Positions 1-13,487 of a stretch of 64,000 bases of DNA are shown one piece after another. Source of the DNA: Cylindrodendrum hubeiense (lineage: Eukaryota; Ascomycota; Sordariomycetes; Hypocreales; Nectriaceae); NCBI GenBank assembly GCA_014621425.1, contig JAANBB010000109.1, positions 1-64,000 on the forward strand. Reading direction: 5' to 3'. Numbering within the stretch: position 1 is the stretch's first letter; each line of letters starts with the position of its first letter. The notes under the pieces were generated by a model. It was not told where the DNA came from. It did no database searches and saw nothing but the letters and a program-made list of their open reading frames with translations. The translations under genes were made by a program, and so were the position numbers.

Positions 1-371
1 AAGAAATACTATATATTAGAATACATTAATTAATATATCAAGTATTTACTTCCTATTATTATTTAATTATATAATATTAGATTCTTTATTTTATATACTT
101 CTTTTACTAGCTTTTTAAATAATATAATTATAATCAAATATCTATAAATATATCTATAATAAGGATTCTAAAATCCTAAAGATATTTTAATTTAATAATA
201 AATTTATAATTCTTTTTACTTTATAACAATCTAGAGTTATTCTAAACTTATAAAATTCTTTTTAATTAAAAGTATAAATCTTAAATAGTCAAGCTATCTT
301 GAATAGAATTTCTATTTTAATAATATAATATATTATTTAATTTAATAGAATTTCTTTAAGATAGTTTTATA

Positions 372-563
372 ATAGGAATACCTCTAGGATATATAGTTAG
401 GTAAGGTAAATAACATTTTCAATATTAAGATTATATTCTTATGAAGATATAAACTGAAGCTTACCCCACTTCCCTTAATAAGAGTGGGATAGCTATAATA
501 AAGAGATATATATGTAATATCAGTGATATATTATGGAAATATAGTAGTTGTGCTATATAATAA
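372..563 (+). repeat. Direct repeat copy A (about 190 bp)
   Basis: It begins with ataggaatacctcta and ends with tgctatataataa. It aligns almost collinearly with 875-1067, offset by about 503 bases. Many differences are C/T or G/A transitions, as expected if both copies were hit by RIP. It could be an old LTR or other short repeat. Confidence 0.7.
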
Positions 564-874
564 GTTTAAATATATTTAATATAAGATATTATACTTTTAT
601 AGAATATCTAAATATTACTCTTTAATAATATTTTCCGTAATATATATATAAAGAGCTTATAATCCCTTTTATAATAATATTAAATTAAATTAATGTTTAA
701 AGATTCTTCAATTTAATAATATTTTTAATATATCTAGAAAAAAGATATTATAAAGTCTAATATTTCTAAAGGAATATTGAAATCTATATAAAATATAATA
801 GAAATATTATTAAATAATTGATTTTCTCTATTTCTTTTTTAACCTCTATAATATTATATATTTATATAAGTGTT

Positions 875-1067
875 ATAGGAATACCTCTAGGGTAAATAGT
901 CAGGTAAGGTAAAATAACAGTTTAAATATCAAGGTAGTATTCTTATTAGGATATAAGTTAAAGCTTGCCCTGCTTCCCTTAATAGAAGTGAGATCACTAT
1001 ATTAAAGAGATGTGTATGTGATGTTAGTGATATACTATAGAAATATAATAGCTGTGCTATATAATAA
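875..1067 (+). repeat. Direct repeat copy B (about 190 bp)
   Basis: This is the second copy of the repeat at 372-563, in the same orientation. Shared blocks include gtaaggtaaa, cttcccttaata and tgctatataataa. About 310 bp of AT-rich DNA separates the copies, too little for a full retrotransposon, so they may be nested or deleted remains. Confidence 0.7.
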
Positions 1068-2382
1068 TAAGATATTAATATTATTTCTAGAGTTTATATA
1101 ATTATATATATAAGTTGTATTTTATTCTATTTAATTCTCAAGAATTAGATACTTTAATTAAGAATAAGAATAATATCTTTATATACTTAGATTATCTATA
1201 AGAAAGATAAAGAGATTCCTCGTTATTTTACCTTTTTATTTATGTTAATATATATTTAAATAGTTGGATTTTCCATTTTATATCTATTATAATAATATAT
1301 ATATATTTATTATAAAATCCCTTTTAGAATGTTTCTTTAATTATATTAAATGGAGATTATTTTATCTTAATCTTTCTTGGATCTTATTGAAATATAAACC
1401 CTTTATTAATTATATTTATTTCTATATTTAAATTAAGTTTTTACTATTTCTATAGATTATTATCTCTATATTATAATAATAATTAATATTATTAATTTAA
1501 CTTTAATAATAATAATAAAGATTAATATTAAACTTTCTCTATTAGCTTTTTAAGCTTTATTTATTATTTAGTTTTTTAAGTTTTTAATATTATTTTAAGA
1601 TATTAATAAGAATTCTTAATAAAATATTTTATAATATCATACCTTTTAGAATTATTAATTTATTAATTTCTTATTAGTTTTATTTCTCTTATAGTTATAA
1701 TTATATATAGAAAATATAGAAAAGCTTTTTTAGTATCTTTCTATATTTTAATAGAAGACCTTTTATTTATAGGAGAATGTTTTTATTCTTTATTCTTCAT
1801 TATTAAATATTTATAATAAATAGTTAAAATAATTATATTATTCTTAATGTCTAGAATTTGATTATATATTATAATAATAATCTAAATAATAGGTTATAAT
1901 CTAGAAAAAAAGAAATTTAAATTATTTTCTTTTATTATATAAAATTCTTTATATATAAATTATAATAAATATAAAATTCCTATAAATATTGAACTTTATT
2001 TTAATTGATATCCTATAGTTTAATAGTTAAATTANATTAATAATTAAAGATATTAAATAATAATATTATTAAGTTTTCTTAATATATATATAATCTATTA
2101 AATTATAAATTATATAAAATACTTTTTTATAATATATAAATATAATAACTTAAATATAATAATAATAATATAAATAAATAGATAATAATACATATAATAA
2201 TAATTTCCTAAAGCCCAGTATAATAATACTACCATGACCAAACAGACCCGGACCCGGAAGCCCTGACTCCCAGCCCCACACACCGAGGGCAATATAAATC
2301 CACATCGGCCCGACCACAGCGAAACTGGCCCTGAGAACAGGGCCAAAAACACCAAACCTTAGATCAGCTTGTTATTGAGCAC

Positions 2383-2645
2383 TGTAACAAGAGACGAAGA
2401 CGACGAGCGCACGATGCGCAAACGCTGAGCGAGAGTAGAGTGAAGCTTTTCCCCGGGTAACCCGTTTTCCCCTTATATAGACAAGTATAGAGGTACTATA
2501 GGCTTAGTTAAATAAGTAGGTTAGAGTATGCTAAATAAATAAATAAATATAAGATAATTTACAATCTAACTATAATTAATTAAAAGTTATAGATATATGT
2601 TTTTCTACTAGTCCTAACCACCTATTTATAACACAGGCCGTGACA
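2383..2645 (-). mobile_element. Candidate LTR of a retrotransposon, minus orientation
   Basis: Read on the minus strand, the segment starts with TGTCACGGCC and ends with CTTGTTACA, giving the TG...CA ends typical of LTRs and a length of 263 bp. A TATATAAGG element lies at 2471-2479 followed by a GC-richer stretch, like the promoter and R region of a Gypsy-type LTR. I see no matching target-site duplication on the two flanks, so it is more likely one end of a larger decayed element, with the inside toward lower coordinates, than a clean solo LTR. Identification rests on structure only. Confidence 0.5.
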
Positions 2646-4255
2646 AAAAAAAGCAAGATAAGTTAAATTAATATTATAGAAGCTATTATTTAATTAATAC
2701 CAGTTTATAGTAATGAGGTATTTATCCCGGATACTATTTGCACTACTGGTGGTGTGCGAGCTATGTGATGATATTTGCACTATCGATAGTGTCTGTATTA
2801 CTTACCACTGCAAAGTAAATTATACACGTTAAGGCTCAATAGCCGATATCATCTCAATACTGAATCTTGTACTCGACAAGACAATAGTATAATAGCAATA
2901 GGTTGCTAACAGCTATATGATAAAACTTGAACAGCGTAGTCCCGCGCTTGCTATTCCGCACCGAATCAGTAATGCCCAAACCACTCCAATTGCTTTCAGC
3001 TGAGGACGGTAATGCCACGGGCCATTTCTTGCAGCTGAACTTATTCATTTATCACCCAGGCAACTCAATGACTTAGAGGTCGGATGGCTGGGGTGGCTCG
3101 GTTTGCTGATGCGAATACTGTAGTATATTCAGTCAAAATGGGAGTTCCTCGGTTTGTCGATGTACTTTCCCTGCTAGACGCGCGAAAGACTTTACCCATA
3201 ATAAAGAACACTGCCTAGCATAAATAAAGGGGCAAGAAATACCGTAAAATGGCAAAGACACACGCAGATAATACTAGAAAGCCGGGGATGGGGCTGGATT
3301 CCACAGTTACATCTTCATTTCTTATCACATTTCCAGGTTGCAGGATGTTGGGGCTTGACTGTTCTATTCTGGAGGCCATATCAAGTTCCACCAGATATAA
3401 TCAAACAACATAAAGCTCAACCTATGAGGTGGATTTGATCTCTCTCATCTAGCTATTGTAATTTCCAAAACCAACGGCTTCTGTCATTGATCCCCATCAC
3501 TCCATACGTCATTTGTATTTTTTGAGGCGACATTTTATCTTATCGAATGCCATTATGGTAACTGGAAGATTCTGCTTTATTCTTTGAGAAAGCGAGGGAG
3601 AAAATATCCAAAAGTAATATTTCATAACGTATAGAAATTGTGCGACGAAAGCTCCTGATATGGTTACTCTTCTAGCAAACTCTGGACCCGTTGTAAGCAT
3701 ATTGAATTGTAATGACTGAATTATAGCAATCCCATAGGGGAATTTGCAGCTCTACGACCAAGACGTGAGAGAATGTCGCATTCTTAGGTTATCAACACCA
3801 TCTCGCAATGCCGGCTATAGCAAAGGGGATGATCGCTTCGCTACTGCGTAGTTTAAGAATAGCCTATACTGCTTCTGACACCCTGAATTATATCAGAGCC
3901 CGACTTGTTCATTCTGACGACGGCCGGATCAGGCCTAAGATGACTCGATGCGTAGTAATATAGTGCGACAAGAACGATGCGAGGGGATGGCCGTTACTGG
4001 ATGAGATCAGCTCAGCTTGGCAAACGTCATCCGAGAATGACAGTTGTGGGATATGAGCATCATGTTCCTCTTCTCCGCTATTGCCACTTGAGCTAGATCT
4101 CAAATCATCGGGAGATCAACAGGCACTCTCATCATGAATATGATAATAGATTTAACCATTTGAGCTTCTAAGTAAATAAGTCTACTTATGTAAAATATTA
4201 AAATCTAGTAATAAGTCCGTTAAATAATAATCAGCTTCACAGAAGGTTAGTATAT
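2646..4255. other. Gene-free transition between AT block and first gene
   Basis: Base composition returns to normal over this stretch. Only short open frames of about 60 codons occur, none with recognisable similarity or splice logic. It would contain the 3' untranslated region of the Ras-GAP gene at its right end. I see no tRNA or other RNA gene here. Confidence 0.5.
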
Positions 4256-7200
4256 TTAGCAGTCACCATAGTATAATTGACTCACTTCAATAAGCTTTTC
4301 AGTTAACTCCAGACAGTCACGGTTGATATCATCCATTGAACCTAGCGAGCAAGATCGCCACAGGCCTCCGAAACCCATGTCATCCAAAGTCTCTGTTAAT
4401 GATGTCATTGAACCGACGGCCCGTGAGAGTTGAGGGTTGGAGGACAGTGTACGGAGAAGGATATGCGCAGCTCCTAGAGTAGTTGAATTCTGGCCGTGCA
4501 GCAGAATATCGTCTAGCAGAGATCGGATAGCAGCACATCTATTATTTCTTTTAGTGTGACTGTCTTGGGTGAGTGTCGGGGTCATAACTTACAGGTGAAC
4601 AGCAACAGAAGGTCGCTGAGTTGCCAGTTCATTCAGCCACTGCAAGCTGCGTGTCTGCACAGTGTCCTCCAAGTATTGGAAGTCCACAAGCTCAATAGCA
4701 GTCATCAGCAGCAAGTTTTTGTCCTGAATTGCCCCAATCTCCGGCAGCTCTCGAGACCTCAGTACGGTGTTGACTTCACCCGGATTGATACCGGCGGACC
4801 AGAGGCTATCCCTGAGCTCATCAGGGCCCACGGCTCGTGCATGCAGAAGTGCCAAGTACGCCGAGCCCTCTGGGACATCCCTGATGCTCGTCGTAGGGTC
4901 AGAGCTAGATGTTGTCATCTCGAGGAACGACGACAAAACTCGCATTGCCGTTTGTCTTGTCACAGTGTCCGTAAGACCGCGAGCTAAACACGCACAGACA
5001 GCAAACTCGAAGGTATCATGGGTGAAGTGGATGCCATATACGTCCTCTAATGGCAATGCTGCCTCGTCAAGTGGAATACGTCCTTGAAGAAGTAACGGTA
5101 CCATTTTCGTGCCCCTGAAGTCCTCCCCAGTGCTGATATTTGCCAAAACTGCCTCAAGGAACAGAGCAGCACAGTTGAAAAGGTTCGCTGGTACTAGTCG
5201 TACCAGTGACATGGCGAGCCAGAACAGTTGCAAGCCGTATCGAGAGGCGGATGGCAGCTTTGCCATCATTTTGGAAAGCGAGGTAACAATCGAAACCAGC
5301 ATTTCGCTGTTGTGGTCCTCGCCAAACCGACCCACGCTGTTCCGCAAGGCTACAAGCACTTGGTAGAGGAGGTCATCATCTACCTCCTCCCGAGCAAGGC
5401 ATCCCATGACTGTGAATGCTCGTGGTTGGATGGCAGGGTTGTTTTGGAACGCTGTGCTAGCTACGAGGCTCATCCATCGAGATCGCCAAGCATTCGACAG
5501 GTCCACTGTTGGGGCTGCCACGGAACAAATTTCGAATAAAGCAGACGCGAGATTCTCTGTGGCCGACAACGCTGGACCAGCTTCCTGTGAAGTGGACACG
5601 GATGCGCCATCGCGGACGAAGGCAGGAGGTGCGGAGAATATATCACTTCGCGGATCGCAAAGGAAATCCAAGCTTGCTCTGAGTTTGCTGGATTTTGCAT
5701 CGTCCAGGTCAAATGAAGTGCAAATAGCATGAACTGAATTCACCAGCAACCGGTAAACAAGTAATCGCACATCCTGGCTACCGGTGTTGGCTAACATCGT
5801 CACGACGTGGAATATCTCTGGCAAGAATAGCTGAGACTGTACCCCGTTGTCGAACGACAATGATAGACAAAACTGAAGAAGGATGCAAATCTCAGTCCAG
5901 ACTGCGTTATCTGGCAGATACTTGGTTGGCCTCAGAGACGAACGGTTTAGAGCTTTGCGAAGCCGTGAGAGGATCTTCCCTCGCAATGTCACTGTACCAA
6001 TGCCAACCACGATGGATGAGATGACCTCGAGGGGTTCCTCATGAGCACCATAGTTCATCGCTGTCTTCAGAAGCTCGTCCAAGAAAATTTCGAGCAGGAT
6101 TTCGTCTTGGACAATCTTCGGCCACACAGATTGCTCAAGGGAATATATGAGAGCGTGATCTTGAACCGTAATATCAATCAGTTTTCGGAACAGAGCAGCA
6201 ACCTTTTCTCTTCCCTTCTCGCCGTCCAGTTCGTTGGCCAGAATATTTGTCCGTAGGCCAGGGAGCCAGGGAGCCATGTATGCCAGGCTTAATGGTTTCT
6301 GTTCGTCAGGGAAACTTTCCCAGCCGACGAAGAATTCGGTTAAGAAATCGGAAGTGAGCTGGGGTTCTGCTTGGGCCAGCTCCTTACTCATATTGACAAT
6401 GAATCGCATTGGGTCCAAAGGAACAGACACATCTAATAAACTCTGGTGAGTTTTCAAGTGAAATAATGAGACAGGAGAACACATACCTTTGGTACATACC
6501 AGCCTCGAGGCAGAGCTGAACTTGAAGGCCTTGCAAAGGGCTCCAAGTAAATTGTATGAGGAAAGTCTTAAAACGTGATCAGGGCTGGACAAATTTGCCA
6601 GTGCCAGGTTGAGTAGTGTGCCTGGCACGTCCTGGGGCCGTATGAGCCTCTCAATGGACTTTTGGGTCCTGCTATCCTTTCCATGTTTCGCCTTGGCCCC
6701 TCTGATGGTTTGAAGGACGTCCGACTTCTTAGGGCTCGTGAAGTACATGACAATCTTTCCATTATCTGCTCTCAAACCAAATGCTGAATCATCCTCAGTT
6801 TGAATAGATGTCGGTGCCTCGTCGACCTCGCCGAGGCGGAAGATGTCGTTTACAGTTGTACCTAAGCGAAAGCCGGCAAATATTTCTTGCTTCTTGGTTG
6901 TTGTGACCTGGACGAACTGGCTGCCGACCTTGATGATGACTTCGATTTTGCCCTTAGATTTGGATAATCGCGTGATTGGTTGAAATACATATCTTGTGTC
7001 TGTGACAACACTGATTGTTTCCTTTGGGAGGTGAAGTTGGCTGAGGTGGAAGTGGGCCTGTAAATCCTGGAGGCTGCCTATTAAGTGGTACTCCACGTTT
7101 TTCGGATTGAAGACACCATCCTCATTCTTTGTGCATACTCGTAGAAGCCGTCGGAAACATCGCCTAGTACATGAGTTAGTAGTCGGTCGCGGAGGGGTTA

Positions 7201-10200
7201 AAAGATGGCAACGAACTTGAAAGCGCTATTCATGTTGTAGACGTAGATTCTAGTTAGGTTGCATGAAAGTTCGGAAGGGGTGAGAAGCTCTAGCTTTTTG
7301 AAGAGGTCATCTTGAGGCTCATTCCTTCCATTGTAGCAGGTGGCATCTATGAGAAGCCCAAATGGCCGATGCCATAGTCTACTCGCGATCTGGCTGAATG
7401 TTAGTAAGAGGTCCGGGTAGTTTTGAGGTTGGGTTCTTTGTGCAATTGGAGCAAAACAAGTAAAAGGCGGGCGAAAACAAGGTCTGATGGATAAAACGAA
7501 AGAATTAAGGAAAGAGAAAAATTGATTTCACTGACTTTGAGATAGCAATAGATGAGGGTATCGTAGTCAATGCTTTCTGTCTCGATGTGGCGAAGAATGA
7601 TGCAGATTATTGACAGGCCGTCCTGAAGCATGTGTTAGCTTGCAAGGATGCAACGCAATGTTGGAGTTTCATACCTTGCTTTCGCCTCCGTCATATACTG
7701 CTCGAGCTGTCAAAAAAGACTCTGTACTTCGAAATGCGTTACGAAGCATGAAATTTTGAAATCGGGAATATAGAGGTGGGCTGTTGGCTGAAACCTGGGG
7801 CCGGTTCCATGAAACAGCAAGTGGCGGAGGTCCTAGGTTGGCGATAAGATTCCGAAGTGGCTCTAAAACTGGCGAGCGAACTCTAGCAACGTCTCCTGAC
7901 GATCTCATGTATTCTTTTCTCTCCCGTGAAACCAGAGTTTGGCGTACGTGATCCCAATGGTCGTACAAAAACCGATGAAGTGCAACACAAGACCCGAAAT
8001 CAAACGATTCCGTGGACTTTTGAAGTTCCAATTGGTTGGGGGCCACCTGGGACTTGTAAGTAATTGTGTATTGATATAAGATCCAGTACTGACCGAAATC
8101 TCGCGAAGGAAAGTTGTGACGTGGTAGATGTTTTGAGTCAGAAAGTCGTTTAGCGGAAACATGTACGGCTCTTTCGCGCCAAAGAGCACGTTGTTGGCAA
8201 GATTTTGAATAACCTTTGCGATGAGAAGAAGGCCGCGGCGCATTTCCTTGGAGGGAGCAGTTGACACAAGACCTTCGACTTCGGGAGCTACAATGGCCGG
8301 GCAGAAGAAGCGAAGAAATATGAAAGCCCCTACAGCGGTGTATTTTGCATCTGGGAATCTAGCCACTACAGCGTTGGAAATCTAATGGGATCATGAATAG
8401 TTGTTCTCAACCCAAGTTTAATAGGACTTACAATGTTGCAAATTTTTCGAAATGCTGGTGGCATGCTTGATGACGACGCGCAGATATCATCGATAAATAC
8501 CTTGGCAACGATTCGCAGCTGTAGAGCATTCTTTTGAAGTTCCTCTGCCGTAGAGACCCTCGCTGGGTCGAGCTCTAAGTCTAGGTCCTTGGAAGTTAAC
8601 ATGAGCCGTTCCAATACCTTCTGCAAGGTTGCTCTTAGATAGGAGGATCCTTTCCACTTGGCATATACAGAAAGAGTCTTGGTTGCGACGCAGCTCCTGC
8701 GCAACAGTTCCGCCTCATTTTCTACAATGTAGTCAGTAAGGCGAGCAAGTATTGGGGAATGAACTCAGAAAGACCACACATACCAGTGTCCTCTATCTCC
8801 TGCTTAACCAAGGCCTCCAGGAGCTCGAAGATAAGCCCTCGTTGCTCAAAAACGGTGAGGAGACATATGGTAAGCTCATCCACATCGGTGCTCGGGCAAG
8901 CCACGCTCATTGACATTGCGAGTGAAAGATCACTTGTTAGCAGCTTTATTATGTTGTCAGAAATGTGAAATCTCAAAAGAGAGCGGTAGTGTACGAACCT
9001 CTAGTAATTCCTCGTACTTCTCGCTGACAGCGGAATCTGTCAGGTTGCTGAACTCAGTGCCTTGGATCAAGATATTGTACAGAACTTTGACGAATGCCGT
9101 GCGAATCTCGACATTGTCATGATAGCCGATATTTAAAGAATGCTTTAGACCAACGTCGATATTGGCACTAAGGAGATTCGAGAGAATAGTGATGGCTAGG
9201 TCTGAATTGGAGATCGTTTCATCTCGAATGGTCACCCCAAGAGAAGGGTCGGACCGACTGGAGTCGGAGGGCTCGTGGTTGAGGAGAGAAAGAAAGCGAT
9301 TGAAGTATGTATGGAACATTTGCGACTTCATTTCACTCATTCCAGCATCAGTGTGGCTGTCGGACGGCTGCAGCGGTAGGCGAAAAGTGAGATCGGCCAG
9401 CGATTTGAGGCAGGCTTTGTCTAAGTCTTTCTGAACCCGACTCATATCGTCCTGTCGGGCGCCCAGTCCATTTTGATCTGGTCGCGGGGAACGAGGCCGT
9501 GCTATCCAACCGAAGATATACTCGAGGAGTTGATTTCTGATACGTACGTCGTCTCGCAAATTCAAATGCTCTTTCCTTTTAACCACGACCTCACACAAGT
9601 GACAGACCCGAATCTTCACTCGTAAGGTATTGGGGGTGTCCGATACTCCATCCAAGAATTTGGCAAAGTTCAGTGTTAGGGCACCGAGGTGGACCGAGGA
9701 TGCTGCGCCAAGGTCTGACGGGCTCTCTAGCCGTTCCACTAATGCTTTCAGCAACGACGCAGCCTGTTCCGCAAACACGACTTCGCTCTCTTGGCCTTTG
9801 TCGACTGGGGCGAGAGCGCCGGTGAAGAGAACCTCAAGCTCGGACTCTAAGGCCTTAAACAGAGGGTGATAGAGCGCGGGAGAAACCTCACTCGAAAGGA
9901 CATCTCGCATTGCCTCACGCACCCTCACATTGGCACAAGCCAAGAGCTGGATACTCAGCCTCAGGTATCGTGTTAAAAGAGGCTCTTCGTAGTGCTCAGA
10001 AGAGATTCGGTCGATCCATCTCAATCCGCCGAGAGCTGGCTCCTCCAAGATGATGGCTTGATCAGCGGTGCAGATGCCGCCCAACGACGCCAGGAACCCG
10101 GAGTAGTTCCTCCACTCGGAAACCAGCTTTTCATCGACTGCGTCAATTGTTGAGGTAGATACATCCTTAGCAAGATGGATCCACCTATCAAACGCAGTCT

Positions 10201-12661
10201 CCCAAGCATTCAAGATCCCAGTTGTCGGAAATTGCATCCGGCGCAGAAGACCTCGAACTCGTTTCTGAAAGGCCACTAGCCCGGTGAACCTAAAAGCACG
10301 GGAGGCAATTTCTTGAAAAACCTCACCGTTCCGGAGGACAGAGGCAGAAGACTTGGCCGACTCAGCATGTTTATCCACGATGGAGCATTCCTGAAAAAAA
10401 AGGCCGATGCACGAGGTGACGAGTTGACAAGTGTCAATGTTGGCGGAGCATAGTGAGATAAGAAGAGTGGTTTCAAGCTTCGACGACGCGCTCACAACAT
10501 CTGGCGTCTCTTCTGGTATTTCTGCTAGCTCCTGCACATATTTAGAAGCATTCATAATATAGGGACGTGATCTGACATACTGGCATGTGCTTCAGCAACA
10601 AAAGTCTTGCTTTGAGGTATTCTTGAAGGGCGACTAGGCCTTGGTCATCCTTTTGCAACGCGATACGCTCGCATAATCCAAGCAAGACTTTCGAACTAGC
10701 AGCGTGTTAGTGGAAGACATATTATCTAGTTTAGAGACTTACCTTCTACTCCAGAGCTCCCCCCGAAGTTCTTGTGTCCCAAATTGATGGCTGAAGTCGA
10801 ATTTTCGATAAGCTTCTAGATGGCCGGTCAAGAGTCTATCTGCGACACCAGTAGCAAGTCGTCGGACCGAAGGTTCGGCAGATAATACGCAAAGGAGGAA
10901 GGATTTGAAGAAGCCGGTGCTCGGATTATCACCTGAAAGGTCGTCGAGCAAACGTGCTGGGGAGGCATCTAGAAACTGGAGGATGCTGCAGACCATTTCT
11001 ATCCCATCAACGCCTCCTTGGGTCGGTATACCGGTTGATTTAGAATTCTCGATCTAGAATCTATTGTCACAATCGTAGTTCTGCACTATGGAGATTGAGT
11101 CTTACCTCTAGTTGGGAACGCATGAATGGCACCGCAGTATCAAACAACTCATGATATCTCAGGGCGTATGGCTGCTGCGCAAAGTATGAGCAGCCTTGGA
11201 CAACGGCTAGTTTGAAGCTGTTGGGAGCACTGGGTGAGATGCAAGTCTCAACGAGGGCATTGACACCATCAAGGTTGAGGTGAGCTAAGCTAACGAATGC
11301 AGCAGTCATCATGTCTTGCTCAAAAAGAGTCGGCTCGGACGAAGAAACACGGCGGAACACTGAATCCCGAACCTCGTCTTGGACATCTAGAGCGTAGCTG
11401 ACAAGAGCTGAGTCGCTTTCAGCATCAAAATGGCGGGCAGCACGAAGCAGAGACACCAGGCAATGGCCGGCCTGCTCATTTCGATTCCTCAATGCCTTCC
11501 TTAGTCCGTCGAGGAAAGAGACTTTCTTAACCATGCTACTGCTTTTGGCCTCTCGCATGTTGCTGGCAACTTCAAAGACATCCGGAAGTAGGAATAACAG
11601 AGTGGTCTGTAGTGGGTAGAGGAGAGCTTTTCGCCTGCCATTGTCTGTCGCGGCCTGGGTCATATCAAACAAAGTGTCGGCACCACCATCGAGCCGTTTG
11701 TGAAGGAGATGAAGCTGAACAAACTCGCGGGGGAAGCGATCAAGCCACCTGGTGATGAGCAAGGGGGTAACTACAGCGATGGTGTTCTGATATGGTTTTC
11801 GGAAGTGGAGGAAGCTGGAGCAAATCTCCTGGATGACCTGGCCAAGCTTGGGGCCATCAACCCAGAAGAATGATAGTAGCCTGAGGACAACAAGGGCAGC
11901 CTTTTCAGCATCTTGGAAGGATCCCGAAGCTGTGGGGCCTGACTGGGCGACAGTGGTTGTGCGGATGTTGTATACGACATTCCTGAAGTAGTCGAAAGCG
12001 ACGGCCCAGCTCGACGCGGTGACGTATTCGATCACGGTCTTGACATATGCGTCCATCTCTGCAAGATGAGCTCCAAGCGGGTCATCTTCCACGCAGTCGT
12101 CATCTCCAGTCGTAGCGGAGGAGTCGTCCGAGCGAGGAATAGCGACATTGCGCGTCGACACTTGGTCGAGAAGGGTCTGGGCGGGGAGGATGTAGCTGTC
12201 GGGAATTGGCTCGAGGAGATGCTTGAGCGCGTCGAACAAGCGGCTGACGAGAACCTCGTCAAGAGGAGGCGGGGTAGGAGCAGAATCGGTGTCGCTATCG
12301 TGGGAAAGTGAAGCCCAGTGGGCAGAGCAACAGTCGGCAATGATGGCGAGGATATAGAGCTCTGAGTGGAGGACATGGGTGGGATGGGAGGCCACGGCAG
12401 TGTATGGACGCGCGAGATCTTCGAGTAAGGATAGAAGGGAGTCGAGGACGCTGGATATGGCTGTGTTGCCGAGCTCGACCAGCGTGGCCCTTGTGACGTG
12501 AAGGATATCGTCTTGTTGCAGGCTCTGGCCGCTGGTGCCCGCTCGATGGGGAAGCTGGTTCGCAAGTCAGTTCAGCGCGTCCATCATCGGTCGAGTATGG
12601 AGCTTACTCTGGTGGCGAGCCTGTCGACAAGACAGCCGACCAGGCCTGCGTCTCCATTCAT
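4256..12661 (-). CDS. ira1: Neurofibromin/Ira-type Ras GTPase-activating protein
   Basis: It stimulates GTP hydrolysis on Ras and so restrains Ras-cAMP signalling. The protein is assembled from about 14 exons and is roughly 2,550 residues long. The start is the ATG at 12661. Exon 1 (12661-12608) joins exon 2 at 12554, giving an in-frame N-terminus reading MNGDAGLVGCLVDRLATR. Long helical HEAT-like regions occupy residues 1-1150. The GAP domain lies at about 1155-1400 (8943-8094). It shows the arginine-finger region ELLRRSCVATK and the hallmark FLRFFCPAI. A Sec14-like segment (about 7680-7150) and PH-like segment (about 7100-6700) follow, as in neurofibromin, then more helical repeats. The last exon is read to the stop at 4256; an alternative donor GTGAGT near 4285 would change only the last few residues. 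Exact edges of several introns are my inference. Confidence 0.93.
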
Positions 12662-13487
12662 AACTGCGGCAGCATTGAGCGACGTTGGTAGAATTCGAAT
12701 TGGTCAAGTATCCAAGGCTGTGCTGGCTGTGAACTAGGGTCGTGGCGGTTGTGGCGGTCGTGATGGTGGTGCTTGGGTGCTGGTACTGGCGCCGGTGGCC
12801 TCGTCGTGACCAAACCCCGCGAGCATTCCCCACTGCGCTGCGTGGCGGCCATTTTACAGGCAGGTAATTACCCTAAGGGAGGTAGCTACTCCGTTATTAG
12901 GTGAATGTACCCACCCTTGTTATTTGGGTGGGTGGGTACCTAGTACTAAGGAGCTCAGGGACGCTGGATAACTGGAGCACGTCGGAGTTCAATTCCATTC
13001 TTGTCCAAGGAGCAAGGGAAGGAGATGAGTAAGGCACAGCAATTAAGGAGGCAGGGCACCTGAGATTGAGGTCAACGCGAAAAGTTAATAAATTAAAAAA
13101 ACCCTGCCCCACAGACTCTAAAGCTCCAGAGGCTTACAGAGGCAGTATCAACTTGCCAAGTAGGCACCTACTTAGGTACCTAGTCTTCCACGAAAACAGG
13201 GGCCTAAGACAATGCCAAGTACTCAGCTCAGGCTGATCGGCCTGCTCACCCACTAGATCACGCTCTGTTCAGGTTAAAGTAGCAACAGCTCAGGCTCCAC
13301 GCCCGAAACGAATTGTGACGGGAAGAGTTGTCGGGGGTGCTTATTGAGGTAGGTCTGTCTAAGGTACATAATAGGTAGGGAAGGTATTTCACAAATCTAG
13401 AGAGTGCCTAACCACAACATCGCCCTGCCTGAGTTTTGTTGGCAGTGTTTCTTTAGATCGCTATCCTACACTTCCGAGTTTCATATT
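12662..13487. promoter_or_regulatory. Upstream region of the Ras-GAP gene and 3' flank of rat1
   Basis: No credible gene is present. The stretch must hold the Ras-GAP promoter and leader and the short rat1 3' end. It is rich in TACCT/AGGTA elements: GGGTACCTAG at about 12934 and an exact AGGTACCT palindrome at 13174-13181. Confidence 0.5.

Larger units (their letters stand above)
1..2700. repeat. AT-rich, RIP-like repeat block
   Basis: The sequence is almost entirely A and T, with TATA/TTAT-rich runs and no plausible coding frame. Only a patch at about 2215-2480 is GC-rich. Such blocks in filamentous ascomycetes are usually transposon remains mutated by repeat-induced point mutation (RIP), which turns C into T. 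That fits the diverged direct repeat at 372-563 and 875-1067 and the LTR-like end at 2383-2645. One ambiguous base (n) lies at 2035. The parent element cannot be named from what is left. It may belong to a subtelomeric, pericentromeric or interspersed AT isochore; no telomere repeat is visible. Confidence 0.8.

Noticed and set aside
2110..2355. 81-codon minus-strand frame over the GC-rich patch
   Set aside because: It ends in a Tyr/Ile-only tail from AT-rich DNA and crosses the RIP boundary; it is not a gene.
4556..5732. Plus-strand open frames of 70-143 codons opposite the Ras-GAP gene
   Set aside because: They lie antisense to exons with clear family similarity and have no splice logic or similarity of their own.
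12980..13010. Possible tRNA B-box (gagttcaattcc)
   Set aside because: No paired acceptor stem or A-box at the right distance; no tRNA could be folded here or in other gaps.
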